From positions 108,360 through 172,359 of the forward strand of contig VGRJ01000002.1 of assembly GCA_016875405.1 (NCBI GenBank): 64,000 nucleotides of DNA, in the 5' to 3' direction. Positions 49,470 through 60,494 of the stretch are shown piece after piece (position 1 is the first letter of the stretch; each line of letters begins with the position of its first letter). Under the pieces are notes generated by a model that saw nothing but the letters and a program-made list of their open reading frames with translations, was not told the DNA's origin and made no database searches. The DNA comes from Deltaproteobacteria bacterium. GTDB lineage: Bacteria > Myxococcota_A > Polyangia > Polyangiales > Polyangiaceae. The translations under genes and the position numbers were made by a program.

Positions 49470-51041
49470 ATGACCCGCCAAGCCCCGCTCCGTCAGGCCC
49501 ACGCCACCACCGTCGCTCTCAACGCGCTCGACGCGAGCCTCGTGCGCGTCGAGGTCGACTGCGCGCGTGGCCTGCCGGGGTTTCACCTCGTCGGTCTCCC
49601 GGAGGCCTGTGTCCGCGAGAGTCGGACGCGCGTTCGAGCGGCGCTCCGGCACCTCGGCATCGATCTCAACGAGCACGCCGTGACGGTGAACCTCGCTCCC
49701 GCCGACCTGCGAAAGAGCGGGAGCGCCTTCGACCTCGCGATCGCGTGCGCGATCCTGGTGGCGCTCGGACAGGTACCGCGCGAGCCGCTCGAGGGGCTCG
49801 TGCTCCTCGGCGAGCTGTCTCTGTCGGGCGAGGTCACGGCCGTGCGTGGCGTGCTGCCAGCGCTGCTCGGCGCTCGAACGCACGGGAAGACGCGAGCGGT
49901 CGTCCCGCGTGCCAACGGCGCCGAAGCGCGCACCCTCGAGGGCATCGACGTGCGTATCGCCAGCACCTTGGATGAGGTCGCGCGTCACCTCCGCGGCGAG
50001 CCACTCGTCCGCGCCGAGGCGCTCGCCCCTTCAGCGCCCGCGCGCACCGAGCACGGCGGGGATCTCGACGAGGTGAGAGGACAGCTCGCCGCGCGACGCG
50101 CGCTCGAGATCGCGGCCGCGGGGCACCACAACCTGCTCATGCTCGGGCCTCCCGGGACCGGCAAGACGATGCTAGCCCGGCGCCTGCCCACGCTGCTGCC
50201 GGAGATGACGCGCGCCGAAGCGCTCGAGGTCACCGCGATCCACTCGGTGGCGGGGCTCCTCTCCGCAGCACATGGGCTCGTACTCGATCGCCCGTTCCGC
50301 GCGCCTCACCACACCTTGAGTGAAGCGGCGCTCCTCGGCGGTGGGAGCACCATCCGCCCGGGGGAGATCTCGCTCGCGCACCACGGCTGCTTGTTCCTCG
50401 ACGAATTGCTCGAATTTCGCAAGCACGTGATCGATGGCATGCGCCAACCGCTCGAGGAGGGGCGAGTCACGATCGCGCGAGCGCGGCATACGGCGACGTT
50501 CCCAGCGAGACCGCTGCTCATCGCGGCGGTGAATCCCTGCCCCTGCGGCTACCACGGCACCGACGGGCCTCGGCGGTGTCGCTGCGCGCGCGACCAGATC
50601 GAGCGCTACCGGGCGCGCCTCAGCGGCCCAATCCTCGACCGGATCGATCTGCACGTCGGCCTGGCACCCGTCTCGATCGACGACCTTGCGGGCGGCGCCG
50701 TGAGCGAGTCGTCGGCCAGCGTCCGCGCGAGGGTCGTCGCCGCGCGGGCGATGCAGTGCGAGCGGCGCAGACACGGGGTCACACGGGCCGAGCGCAACGC
50801 CGAGCTGTCGAGTCAGGAGCTCGACCGTGTCGCGCCACTCTCGACGAAGGCGCGCGGCCTGATGGAGCGCGCGATGGAGACGCTCGGGCTCTCGGCTCGA
50901 GCCTTCGTCAGGGTTCGTCGGGTCGCCCGCACCCTCGCTGATCTCGAGGGGTCCGATGGCGTCGGTGTCGAGCACATCGCCGAGGCGATCGCCGCCCGTG
51001 CGCTCGACCGTAGCGGCAGCTCGCTCGCGAAAGCCTCGTGA
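49470..51041 (+). CDS. comM: ComM/YifB-like Mg-chelatase family ATPase
   Basis: This 523-residue AAA+ ATPase has GGGGAGG at 49458-49464 as a Shine-Dalgarno for ATG 49470; an ATG at 49446 is in frame. The N-terminal domain has FHLVGLPEACVRESRTRVRAAL, then a P-loop GPPGTGKT (216-223), a zinc-like CPCGYHG/CRCARDQIERY pattern and a Lon-protease-like C-terminal region. ComM helicases promote branch migration during natural transformation. Its presence suggests competence, but no other com gene is in the window. Confidence 0.9.
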   Translation: MTRQAPLRQAHATTVALNALDASLVRVEVDCARGLPGFHLVGLPEACVRESRTRVRAALRHLGIDLNEHAVTVNLAPADLRKSGSAFDLAIACAILVALGQVPREPLEGLVLLGELSLSGEVTAVRGVLPALLGARTHGKTRAVVPRANGAEARTLEGIDVRIASTLDEVARHLRGEPLVRAEALAPSAPARTEHGGDLDEVRGQLAARRALEIAAAGHHNLLMLGPPGTGKTMLARRLPTLLPEMTRAEALEVTAIHSVAGLLSAAHGLVLDRPFRAPHHTLSEAALLGGGSTIRPGEISLAHHGCLFLDELLEFRKHVIDGMRQPLEEGRVTIARARHTATFPARPLLIAAVNPCPCGYHGTDGPRRCRCARDQIERYRARLSGPILDRIDLHVGLAPVSIDDLAGGAVSESSASVRARVVAARAMQCERRRHGVTRAERNAELSSQELDRVAPLSTKARGLMERAMETLGLSARAFVRVRRVARTLADLEGSDGVGVEHIAEAIAARALDRSGSSLAKAS

Positions 51042-51055
51042 GGACGATCAGGCGC

Positions 51056-51691
51056 TCAGGCCCCCTTGTTGGGGTCCCAGAGGAGCTCGGCGACGCCGGC
51101 GATGTGGCACACCCATCGGCTCCACACGAACAGCGCGTCGCTGAGCCGGTTCAGGTACGCGATGACGAGCGGGTCGACCTCAACCTCCGTCGCGAGCGCC
51201 ACCGCGAGCCGCTCGGCGCGACGACACACGGTGCGCGCGACATGGAGGTCCGCGTTGAGCCGAGAGCCTCCGGGTAGCACGAAGGACCGAAGCGGGGGGA
51301 GCTCCTCGTTCATGCGGTCGATCTCGGCCTCGAGGAAGGCGACGTCAGCCGCGGTGATGCGCGCCTGCGACGGGTGGACGTCCTCGGGCAGCGTCGCGAG
51401 GATGCTCCCTGCGTTGAAGAGCTCATGCTGCACCCGGACGAGGATCGGGCCGAGCTCCGCGAGGGGCGACGTGCGCACGGACTCGGTGACGAGCGACTCG
51501 CGCGCCGTCCCGATGAAGGCGTTCAGCTCGTCGATGGTGCCATAGGTCTCGATCCGGAGGTCGCGCTTGCTCACGCGCTGGCCGCCGACGAGCGAGGTCA
51601 TCCCGGCGTCGCCGCGCCGAGTGTAGACGCGGTTGATCGCGATCCGCGGCGCTTCGAAGCGCGCTCCAGGGCTGCTCTCCCTCTTTTCCAT
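51056..51691 (-). CDS. Cob(I)yrinic acid a,c-diamide adenosyltransferase (PduO type)
   Basis: This protein of about 211 residues from ATG 51691 resembles PduO-type adenosyltransferases. Motifs: VYTRRGDAGMTSLVGGQRVSK, ETYGTIDELNAFIGTA, and RRAERLAVAL. It transfers an adenosyl group from ATP to cob(I)alamin to make adenosylcobalamin. No other cobalamin gene is in the window. A longer frame extends to 51727. It converges on comM with a 14-base gap. Confidence 0.9.
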   Translation of the reverse strand: MEKRESSPGARFEAPRIAINRVYTRRGDAGMTSLVGGQRVSKRDLRIETYGTIDELNAFIGTARESLVTESVRTSPLAELGPILVRVQHELFNAGSILATLPEDVHPSQARITAADVAFLEAEIDRMNEELPPLRSFVLPGGSRLNADLHVARTVCRRAERLAVALATEVEVDPLVIAYLNRLSDALFVWSRWVCHIAGVAELLWDPNKGA

Positions 51692-51775
51692 GCCGATGCG
51701 AGTAGGACCCGGGCCGCACGAACGCAAGCGCGATTGTGTACAGGGTTTTCGGCGCTCGCGGCCCGAGCGACGCTG

Positions 51776-54067
51776 TCAGCGCACGCACCGCCAGGCAAAC
51801 TCACGCAGCCACGCCTTTCGGTTGGGCGCGATCACGTCGAGCTTCTCGGCGCGCTCGACGTGCCGCATGCCCGCGCCGTGATTCCCGAGGGCGCAGGACA
51901 CCTTCGCCGCGAGGCGGAGCGCCTCGGCCTCGACGAGGGGGGGCAGCGGCCGCTCGAGGGCAGCCTCGAGCTCGTCTGCCGCGTGCGAGAAGCTGCGCGC
52001 GTTCACGAGCTGGCGGGCGATGAGGTAGCGAGGCACGCCGTCGTCGGGGGCGCTTATGCGCCACTCGCCGAGGCGCGCCATCGCGTCGAGCGGCTTTGGC
52101 GCCGACTTTCCATCCCCGAGCAGCAGCGCGCCCACGGCAACCCGCGCAGCGGGGACCTCGAGCGACGCCAGCTTCACCGCCACCGTCCGCCGTCGGTCCT
52201 CCAACAGGCTGCGCTCGAGCACCTCCCGGTAACGTGCGCGTGCCCGCTCGAAGTCCTCGGCTCGCGCATGAAGATCCCCCAGCCGCTCAAGGGCTGCGGT
52301 GCGCGCCCCGGGCGGAGCGCCTTCGGAGGACTCCAGCTCCTCGTACGCGCGTCGCGCCGCCGGCTGCATCCCAGAACGCTCGAGAATTCCCGCGAGACCG
52401 AGCCGGGCGCGGGTGCACCCGGGGTCGAGCGCGAGCGCCGCTTCGTAGCCCGCAAAGGCTTGATCCCAATCACGCGACTCAGCAGCCGTGGCCTCGACAA
52501 GCATTCGATCGACCGCGTGCGGACAGCGCCGCATGAGGACGCTCGGCATGTCGAAGCGTTGACGCGCCTCGACGAGCGCGGCGTCGCGAAGCGGCCGGGC
52601 GTCGAGGTCGGTCCACCATTCGAGCTCGAGGTCCGAGAGCTGCCGCCCCACGAGCGTCTCGAGCGCCTCGCCGCCGTACCAGCGCACCACCGTCGGGTCG
52701 CCATGCTCGCGGCGCAAGAACGACACGAACGAGCCCGCCGCGGTGTAGCTCGTCGACGACGCGCTCGCGAAGAAGCCTACCCCGAAGAGCCGCTCCAGCC
52801 GCGGCAGGAGCCCGAGCTTGCGCATCGCCGCGGCCCACTCGTCTGCCGACAGCTCGTCGTCGCGTGGCGCGAACGACTCCGCGAAGCCCTCGATGAGCCC
52901 GGGGTTCGGCAGCCACCCTCCGAGCGCCCCCGCGACCGAGAATGGGCCGCGCGCACGTCGGCCCGCGAGGACGTGCACGAGCTCGTGTCGAAGGACCGGG
53001 TGCGGATAATCCTCGACGACGAGGTAGAGCTCGTTGCGCCATGGCTTCGCGATCGAGGTGTGATGCGCGCCCATCAGCGCCTGCCGCTGCGTCTCGTCCC
53101 GGAAGAGGTAGACCGCCACGGGCTCCGAGGTGGCGACGCCGAGGGGAGACGAGAGCTGGGCCACGTTGTTGTCGCAGTCGCGCACGACGAGCGCCGCATC
53201 CTCGCTCGCTGCTTGGTCGTGGTAGACCTTGCAGAGCTCGCCCGCCGTCTCGACCGGGAGCGCCGCGCGGATCGACGTCGCGGTGTGCCAATGACCGAGC
53301 CGATCGCCGTAGGCGACGCTCGCGAGCGCAAGCCCCGCAGCGAGCCCTCCGACGAGCACAAGGCCGGGCGAGCCACGCCACGCGAACGAGAGCCGGCCGT
53401 CATCGCGTCGCTCGAGGTGCCCCGAGAGCGCGAGCAGCGCCACGAGCGTCGCGAGCGAAGCGGCGCGGTAGGTCCAGAGCCCTGCGGTCGGGATCACCGT
53501 GTCGTAGAGCGCGCCCGAGAAGAACCCGACGAACGGCTCGAACGCGAAGATCGCCGGCGTCCCGTAAAACATTCCGACCGCGAGGAGGAGCGACGCGAGA
53601 GGGCCCATCAACGCAAACACGACGACGGCCCCACGCGACGCCGCACCGCGCCGAAGCCAGCCGAGGACGAGCGCCGCTACGGTCGCCCACTCCGCCGCAA
53701 CGAGGAGCCCCGCCATCGGTCCGAGCACGAACAGGGTGAGCCCCTCGACCGGCTCGCACAGCCCCGTCCGGACACCGTGGACGAGCGCGACGACGGTCGC
53801 CGCGAGCGCGATGAGGCTCGCCGCGCCAAGCGAGCGACGAAGGGACGCGAGCGGAGGTCGCGAACTCGCGCGAACGTCGAGTCCGACCCCGATGGCGACG
53901 ATCGGCGGTGCGAGGAGGCCCGCCACGAGGGCCAGCTCGTACCCTGGTCGCCCGAGCGGCTCAAACCAGCCGAGCCCGAACAGCAGCACGGCGACGGCGA
54001 GGCCGGCGCGCGCGAGCGGACCGTCGACCCGGCGCCACCAAGCGACGAGGCGCGCCCGACGGCTCAC
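51776..54067 (-). CDS. Membrane metalloprotease with C-terminal TPR-like region
   Basis: This 763-residue protein starts with GTG 54067, overlapping the stop of lon by four bases. The N-terminal 260 residues contain about seven hydrophobic segments. A zinc-protease core follows with HELVH at 361-365 and a third ligand candidate in LIEGFAESF (E393 or E397), the gluzincin/peptidase-MA layout. The last 250 residues are helical, TPR-like (AGYEAALALDPGCTRARLGLAGIL, GARTAALERLGDLHARAEDFERARARYREV). It is probably an inner-membrane protease coupled to Lon by translation; the substrates are unknown. Confidence 0.75.
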   Translation of the reverse strand: MSRRARLVAWWRRVDGPLARAGLAVAVLLFGLGWFEPLGRPGYELALVAGLLAPPIVAIGVGLDVRASSRPPLASLRRSLGAASLIALAATVVALVHGVRTGLCEPVEGLTLFVLGPMAGLLVAAEWATVAALVLGWLRRGAASRGAVVVFALMGPLASLLLAVGMFYGTPAIFAFEPFVGFFSGALYDTVIPTAGLWTYRAASLATLVALLALSGHLERRDDGRLSFAWRGSPGLVLVGGLAAGLALASVAYGDRLGHWHTATSIRAALPVETAGELCKVYHDQAASEDAALVVRDCDNNVAQLSSPLGVATSEPVAVYLFRDETQRQALMGAHHTSIAKPWRNELYLVVEDYPHPVLRHELVHVLAGRRARGPFSVAGALGGWLPNPGLIEGFAESFAPRDDELSADEWAAAMRKLGLLPRLERLFGVGFFASASSTSYTAAGSFVSFLRREHGDPTVVRWYGGEALETLVGRQLSDLELEWWTDLDARPLRDAALVEARQRFDMPSVLMRRCPHAVDRMLVEATAAESRDWDQAFAGYEAALALDPGCTRARLGLAGILERSGMQPAARRAYEELESSEGAPPGARTAALERLGDLHARAEDFERARARYREVLERSLLEDRRRTVAVKLASLEVPAARVAVGALLLGDGKSAPKPLDAMARLGEWRISAPDDGVPRYLIARQLVNARSFSHAADELEAALERPLPPLVEAEALRLAAKVSCALGNHGAGMRHVERAEKLDVIAPNRKAWLREFAWRCVR

Positions 54068-56481
54068 GTGCCCGACGGGGTGGACTCTTCGTCGAGGGAC
54101 TCGGCCGCCGACGCCGGCGGAGCGAGCACGAGCGGCAGCACCTCGTCCACCGAGCCGACGAGGTGCACCGTCAGCTTCTCGAGGACCTGTGCGGGCACTT
54201 CGTCGAGCTCACGGCGGTTTCGCTCGGGGATCAGCACCTCACGGACGCCGGCACGATGGGCCGCGAGCAGCTTTTGGGTGAGCTCGTCCACCTCGAGCAC
54301 GCGCCCACGAAGCGAGATCTCACCGGTCATCGCGACGTCGGCGCGCAGCGGGCAGTCGAGCGCGAGCGACGCCACCGCGGCGAACATCGCGACGCCCGCG
54401 CTCGGCCCATCCTTCGGGACGCCGTGCTGCGGGATGTGAAGGTGAAGGTCGATCGACGACATCCAGTCCGGCGCGAGGTGGAGGCTCTCGGCCTTGCTGC
54501 GGACGTACGAGACCGCGGCCGCAGCAGACTCCTGCATCACGTTTCGCATGTTGCCGGTGAGGCGAAGGCCGCCCTTACCGGGCATCTTGCTCGCCTCGAC
54601 GTACATGAGCTGGCCGCCTTCGCTCGAGGAGGCGAGCGCCGTCGCGACCCCGGGCTTCAGCTGCTTCTCGGCGTCTTCTTGGCGGTAGCGAGGCGCGCCG
54701 AGGACGGCCTCGACGTGCTCGGGCGTAACCTCCTCAAAGAAGCTCGCCGAGGGGTCGTCCTTGCGGCGCTCGACGAGCGCGACGGCGGACGCGCGGCACA
54801 CCGCGGCGACTTGCCGCTCGAGCGAGCGAACGCCCGCCTCTCGCGTGTAGCGATCGACCAGCGCGGCCAGGCCTGCGTCGGTGAAGTCGACCTGCTCGGT
54901 GGTGAGCCCGTGGCCCTGGAGCTGCTTCGGCACGAGGTAGTCGCGCGCGATCGCGAGCTTGTCGTTGCGGGTGTAACCGGGGACCTCGATCACTTCCATG
55001 CGATCGAGGAGCGGATCGGGGACGCCGCGCAGCGAGTTCGCGGTCGCGATGAAGAGCACCTGCGAGAGATCGAACGGCAGCTCGATGTAGTGGTCCCGAA
55101 AGGTCGAGTTCTGCTCGGGGTCGAGCACCTCGAGGAGCGCCGCCGCCGGATCGCCGCGCATGTCAGAGCCCATCTTCTCGAGCTCGTCTAGGACGATGAC
55201 CGGGTTGCGGGTGCCGGCGTTCTTCAGGGCGCGAATCACGCGTCCTGGCAGCGCCCCGACGTAGGTGCGCCGATGGCCGCGGATCTCCGCTTCGTCGCGA
55301 ACGCCGCCGAGGGAGATGCGCTCATAGGCACGCCCCGTCGCGCGCGCGACCGAGCGACCAAGCGAGGTCTTGCCGACGCCAGGAGGGCCGACAAAGAGCA
55401 GGATCGGCCCCTTCATGTCCTGCCGGAGCTTTCGCACCGCCGAGAACTGGACGATGCGCTGCTTCACCTTCTCGAGGCCGTGGTGGTCCTCGTCGAGGCA
55501 ACGTCGAACGGTCGCGACGTCGAAGTCGTCCTTCGTGGTCTTGGACCACGGCAGATCCGCGAGCCACTCGACGTAGCTCCGCGCGACGTTCGCCTCGGCG
55601 GACTGCGGCGACATCGTCCGAAGCCGCTTCAGCTGACGCCGCGCGACGTCGAGCACCTCGTCGGGCGGGCGCGACTCGAGCAGGCGCAGGCGCAGCTTCT
55701 CGAGCTCGTCCTCCTCGTCCTCTTCGCCGAGCGCCTTCTTAATCGACGACATCTGCTGGCGGAGCATCTCCTCGCGTTGCGAGCGCGACATCTCTTCCTC
55801 GACCATCGAAGAGATCTCCTTCTTGACGCGAAGCACCTCGAGCTGCGGCGCCACCATCGCCAGCACCAGCTTGACGCGCTGCTTGACGTCGAGCGCCTCG
55901 AGAACCTTCTGCTTGTCGGCGACGGAGGCCTGGGTCGGCGGGAAGTTCGAGGTGATGAGATCGGCGAGCGCCGCGGGCTCGCGCACGTGATCGAGAATGC
56001 CCGCCGTCTCGCGAGGCAGGTTGGGCATCAGGCCGAGCACCTCGCGCGTCGACTCGCGGAGCGTCGCGCCGAGCGCCTCGAGCTCGACGTCGTTGCCGCG
56101 TCGGTCCCCGAGCCTCGCGACCCGCGCCCGCATGTAGGGCTCCATCGACACCGCCTCGAGGAGCTCCATCCGACCGAGGCCGTTTAGCACGACCGAGTAG
56201 TTCGACGGGCCGAGTCGGATCACCTTCACGACGCGCGCGATCGTCCCGACCCGGTGGAGCTGGTCGAAGTTCGGCTCATTGACCTCGGACTCGCGCTGGC
56301 TCACGACGCCGACGAAGGCGCGCTCCTGCCCGAGCAGCTCCTGCACGAGTCGGACGCTGCGCGGCCGCCCGACGTTGATCGGAACGACCGAGGTCGGGAA
56401 CAACACCGAGTTGCGCAGCGGCAAGATCGGGAGCGCTCCCAGCATCGCGTCGATGCGCTGGCTGTCCGGCCCAGAACCCAT
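54064..56481 (-). CDS. lon: ATP-dependent protease Lon
   Basis: This 805-residue Lon protease starts at ATG 56481. It has an N-terminal substrate domain ([19 protein letters not shown]), a helical linker, the AAA+ domain with P-loop GPPGVGKT at 365-372, and a C-terminal protease domain with the Ser-Lys dyad: Ser694 in PKDGPSAG and Lys737, 43 residues apart as in Escherichia coli Lon. It degrades misfolded and regulatory proteins in the cytosol. The next gene begins inside its stop codon, so a membrane metalloprotease is translationally coupled to it. Confidence 0.95.
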   Translation of the reverse strand: MGSGPDSQRIDAMLGALPILPLRNSVLFPTSVVPINVGRPRSVRLVQELLGQERAFVGVVSQRESEVNEPNFDQLHRVGTIARVVKVIRLGPSNYSVVLNGLGRMELLEAVSMEPYMRARVARLGDRRGNDVELEALGATLRESTREVLGLMPNLPRETAGILDHVREPAALADLITSNFPPTQASVADKQKVLEALDVKQRVKLVLAMVAPQLEVLRVKKEISSMVEEEMSRSQREEMLRQQMSSIKKALGEEDEEDELEKLRLRLLESRPPDEVLDVARRQLKRLRTMSPQSAEANVARSYVEWLADLPWSKTTKDDFDVATVRRCLDEDHHGLEKVKQRIVQFSAVRKLRQDMKGPILLFVGPPGVGKTSLGRSVARATGRAYERISLGGVRDEAEIRGHRRTYVGALPGRVIRALKNAGTRNPVIVLDELEKMGSDMRGDPAAALLEVLDPEQNSTFRDHYIELPFDLSQVLFIATANSLRGVPDPLLDRMEVIEVPGYTRNDKLAIARDYLVPKQLQGHGLTTEQVDFTDAGLAALVDRYTREAGVRSLERQVAAVCRASAVALVERRKDDPSASFFEEVTPEHVEAVLGAPRYRQEDAEKQLKPGVATALASSSEGGQLMYVEASKMPGKGGLRLTGNMRNVMQESAAAAVSYVRSKAESLHLAPDWMSSIDLHLHIPQHGVPKDGPSAGVAMFAAVASLALDCPLRADVAMTGEISLRGRVLEVDELTQKLLAAHRAGVREVLIPERNRRELDEVPAQVLEKLTVHLVGSVDEVLPLVLAPPASAAESLDEESTPSGT

Positions 56482-56566
56482 GGGGCCGAGCGTAGTACAA
56501 GCCCGCGCGCCCGGCCATTCGTCGTCACGCGCGCGCCGGCCGACCTTTGTGCTAGTCACCTCCCTC

Positions 56567-57325
56567 GTGAAGCGCGGTACTCGGATCATCGGTCGCTCAG
56601 CGCTGGTGCTCGGCCGCGCGTTCGGCTGCGCGGCGTTGGCCTTCGGCTGCGCGGCGTTGGCCTTCGGCTGCGCGGCCCCCTTGCCGGCGGCGCCGACCGG
56701 CCCCGCCGATGCGCTGGCTGCCTACGCGCGCGCCCTCGCGAGCGGGCGCGCCACCGACGCCTATCGGATGTTGAGCGACGAGGCTCGCCGCTCGATCACG
56801 CTCGACGCCTTCACCCGCATGGTGCGGGAGAACGCCGACGACGTGCGAGAGCTCGCTCGAGCGCTCGGGCGCCCCGCGAGCGTGCCGGTGGTGACCGCGC
56901 GCGTCCAGGCTCCGACGGGCGAGAGCCTCGAGCTTGTCCTCGAGGACGGCGCGTGGAAGCTCGACGGCCTCGCGCTCGATCGCTACGGCCAGGCGACGCC
57001 GCGCCAAGCGCTCGAGGGGTTCTTGAGGGCCTACGAGCGCGGTCGCTTCGACGTGATCCTTCGCTACGTCCCGGACGAAGAGCTCGAGGGCCGGCCGACC
57101 ACTCCGAGCGAGGCGCGCGAGCCTCTCACCCCGGAGAAGCTCCAGCAAGCGTGGACCGGGCCGCAGCGTGAGTCGATCGACGCCATCGTCCAAGCAATCC
57201 GCGCCGCGCTCCCAACCGCCATCATCGAGGAGACGCAGGACCGCGCCGCGATGGCATACGGCGCGGGGGGTACGGTGTCGTTCGTGCGCGAGCGCGGCCG
57301 CTGGAAGCTCGCCAATCTCCGCTGA
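56567..57325 (+). CDS. Lipoprotein with a triplicated signal segment
   Basis: This 252-residue protein starts with GTG 56567. Its signal region carries three copies of a seven-residue FGCAALA unit, with Cys at 21, 28 and 35, any of which could be the lipid-modified residue. The mature domain (about 45-250) has two similar halves (AAYARALASGRATDAYRML and GFLRAYERGRFDVILRYV), like an NTF2/DUF4878 pair, and a final WKLANLR. The function is unknown. It is divergent from lon across 85 bases. The start could also be GTG 56549. Confidence 0.65.
   Translation: MKRGTRIIGRSALVLGRAFGCAALAFGCAALAFGCAAPLPAAPTGPADALAAYARALASGRATDAYRMLSDEARRSITLDAFTRMVRENADDVRELARALGRPASVPVVTARVQAPTGESLELVLEDGAWKLDGLALDRYGQATPRQALEGFLRAYERGRFDVILRYVPDEELEGRPTTPSEAREPLTPEKLQQAWTGPQRESIDAIVQAIRAALPTAIIEETQDRAAMAYGAGGTVSFVRERGRWKLANLR
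56621..56677 (+). repeat. 21-bp tandem repeat in a signal-peptide coding region
   Basis: Two identical 21-base units (56621-56641 and 56642-56662) and a 15-base partial third encode the repeated FGCAALA segment of the lipoprotein. The lack of silent changes indicates a recent duplication. Confidence 0.9.
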
Positions 57326-57346
57326 CGCGGCTCTGCCGACGGCCGG

Positions 57347-58657
<1,311 letters not shown>

Positions 58658-58827
58658 GGGGTTCCTCCGCGCGCCCGAACCCGGGCGAGACCGAGCATTC
58701 TGCCGATCCCAAGGCCCAGTTCCAAGTTACGTCGCCGCGACGGCGCGAGGCGGGGCGGACAAGTCACCGTCGAATTCGTGACCGAAGATTGCGCGGCTCG
58801 AGCGGCCGTCCTAAGGTCTCCCTCGTG

Positions 58828-59262
58828 ATGAAGATCTCGACCGTCTTGGCGGGCGTCGCGTTCGCGGCGTTCCTAGCGTGCAACGACAAGCCCGCGGACG
58901 CGAGCGCCTCGGCGCCGACCGTGACCGCGCTGCCGCAAGCCTCGACCTCGGACGACGCTATCGCACTCGGCAAGACCTACGACTGCGGCGGCAAGGGACA
59001 GAAGCCCTGCCCGATGCAGGGCTGGATGAAGTCGGTGCTCGGCGCCGCAGCTGGGAGCGGCGACGCAAAGCAGCTCGCGAAGGCGCTGAAGGAAGTGGCC
59101 TCGAAGCCGGTCGCCGGGTTCGACCAGTGGGTGGCGATCGCGAAGGAGGGCGCCGCGAAGGCCGACGCGGGCGACATCGATGGCGCGAAGCAGTCGTGCA
59201 AGAAGTGCCACTCGCTCTACCAGAAGAAGTACCGCGAGGAGATGCGCGACCAGCCCTGGTGA
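58828..59262 (+). CDS. Small lipoprotein with C-terminal CxxCH motif (cytochrome c'-like)
   Basis: This 144-residue protein starts at ATG 58828 (GTG 58825 is adjacent). The signal peptide ends in a lipobox (FLAC, Cys18). The mature part is helical, and near the C-terminus is CKKCH (124-128), the position of the heme site in class II cytochromes c (cytochrome c'). Two more Cys (53 and 61) lie in the middle. It is probably a membrane-anchored, heme-binding electron carrier or sensor (inference: covalent heme needs a cytochrome-maturation system). The 201 bases to the next gene hold nothing I can support. Confidence 0.7.
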   Translation: MKISTVLAGVAFAAFLACNDKPADASASAPTVTALPQASTSDDAIALGKTYDCGGKGQKPCPMQGWMKSVLGAAAGSGDAKQLAKALKEVASKPVAGFDQWVAIAKEGAAKADAGDIDGAKQSCKKCHSLYQKKYREEMRDQPW

Positions 59263-59463
59263 GCCTCGCTCGCCTCACGGCATCGCCGACGCCGTCACGT
59301 ACCTCGAGGGAGGCCGCGCGACGGCGTTGCCCACTTTGTCGATCGACGACCCGAGCTCCGCGCCTCCTCGGCGGGTTCCATCCCGACGGTGAGCCGGGGC
59401 GTGTCCGCGGCGGTGGTCCCGCGACCGTGGAACGCCGACGCGAGCGTGCGTCAATCGAGCCCC

Positions 59464-59895
59464 TCAGGGCGTGAGGCAGAAGCGGTTCAGCTCCTCGATC
59501 AGCGGATCTTCCTTCTTGACCACGTCGTCCATCCGCGCCTGCAGCTTGGTGGATTTCTCGACGTCGACCGCGTCGACCGCGTCGGCGAGCTCGCGCGCGG
59601 CCACCGCGATGTCCTTCGTGAGCTCGAGGTAGCGCTGCGACAGCTTCTGGAGCTCCGGCGTCGACAGCGGCACACCCTCCGCCTGCTTTCCGATCGCGAC
59701 CATTTCGGTCGCGAGGGCGCGCAGCTCCGCGACCGATTGCCCGGCCTCGGGCGTCGCGCCCATCGCCTTGTGAACGCGATCCACGCCGTCGTTCACCGCG
59801 GTGACGAACGCCTTGCACTCCTCGATCTTCTTCTTCGGGCCGCACGCCGGGGCCGCGAGGAGGAGCAAAGAGACGAGGCCTGCCGAGCGCGTCAC
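59464..59895 (-). CDS. Small lipoprotein, helical
   Basis: This 143-residue protein starts with GTG 59895, overlapping the previous stop by four bases (GTGA). The signal peptide ends at Cys18 (APAC). The mature protein is a long charged helix-rich region (SVAELRALATEMVAIGKQ..., then LSQRYLELTKDIAVAARELADAV) that looks like a four-helix bundle or coiled coil. The function is unknown. It is encoded with the DUF3293-like gene as a two-gene operon. Confidence 0.65.
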   Translation of the reverse strand: MTRSAGLVSLLLLAAPACGPKKKIEECKAFVTAVNDGVDRVHKAMGATPEAGQSVAELRALATEMVAIGKQAEGVPLSTPELQKLSQRYLELTKDIAVAARELADAVDAVDVEKSTKLQARMDDVVKKEDPLIEELNRFCLTP

Positions 59896-60362
59896 GTCCG
59901 CACCCGCCAGTTGGCCTCGAAGGTCTTGCCAAGCTCGTCCGCGGTCGGGTCGGTGACGATGATCTCCGGGCGCCCGTCGCGCGCGACGATCACGACGTTC
60001 TGACGAAAGACACGACCAAAGGCGATCGCCTCGTCGCGATCCATGCCGTGCGTGAGCCAGGCGGGCTCACGCCAGACGCTGTCCTTTGCCTCGGCCTCGT
60101 AGCCGACCGCAGGCTCGACGCGGTAGCAGCCGAGGATCAGCATGTCGCGCATCACGAGGTGACGGCCCTCGTTCACGCGCCGCGGGAGCAGCATCGAGCG
60201 CGGGTTGTACGCCGTCAGCAGGGCGAACGACGTGCGGAGGAGCTCCGGCAGCGCCTCGCCGTCGCGCACGGTCTCGCCGTCGAGCGACACTCGAACGATG
60301 CCCCCCGGAGTCGGGAGCTCGTAGAGGGTCGCGTAGTAAGAGCGGAGCAGCGCCTGATCCAT
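59892..60362 (-). CDS. DUF3293-like protein
   Basis: This 156-residue protein from ATG 60362 resembles DUF3293 proteins: FALLTAYNPRSMLLPRRVNEGRHLVM, GYEAEAKDSVWREPAWLTHGM and AIAFGRVFRQNVVIVA. The function of the family is not established; members are small soluble proteins. A GTG at 60383 would add seven residues. It is the first gene of an operon with the small lipoprotein. It is divergent from the ABC transporter at 60495 across about 130 bases. Confidence 0.7.
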   Translation of the reverse strand: MDQALLRSYYATLYELPTPGGIVRVSLDGETVRDGEALPELLRTSFALLTAYNPRSMLLPRRVNEGRHLVMRDMLILGCYRVEPAVGYEAEAKDSVWREPAWLTHGMDRDEAIAFGRVFRQNVVIVARDGRPEIIVTDPTADELGKTFEANWRVRT

Positions 60363-60494
60363 CGAGTCGCCGGGACCGTACACCAATTCGACGCGCAGAG
60401 GACCCGCATTCGGCCGTCGCGCGAGCCCGCCCGCGCCGTCGCGATCGAGCCCGGCATTTGCGTGCGACGGACGGTCTGGTAAGCGCTCTCAGCG

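Noticed and set aside
51374..54439. A 1021-residue plus-strand frame opposite the PduO-type, metalloprotease and lon genes
   Set aside because: Arg/Glu-rich low-complexity sequence with no domain; it is a high-GC codon shadow of the minus-strand genes.
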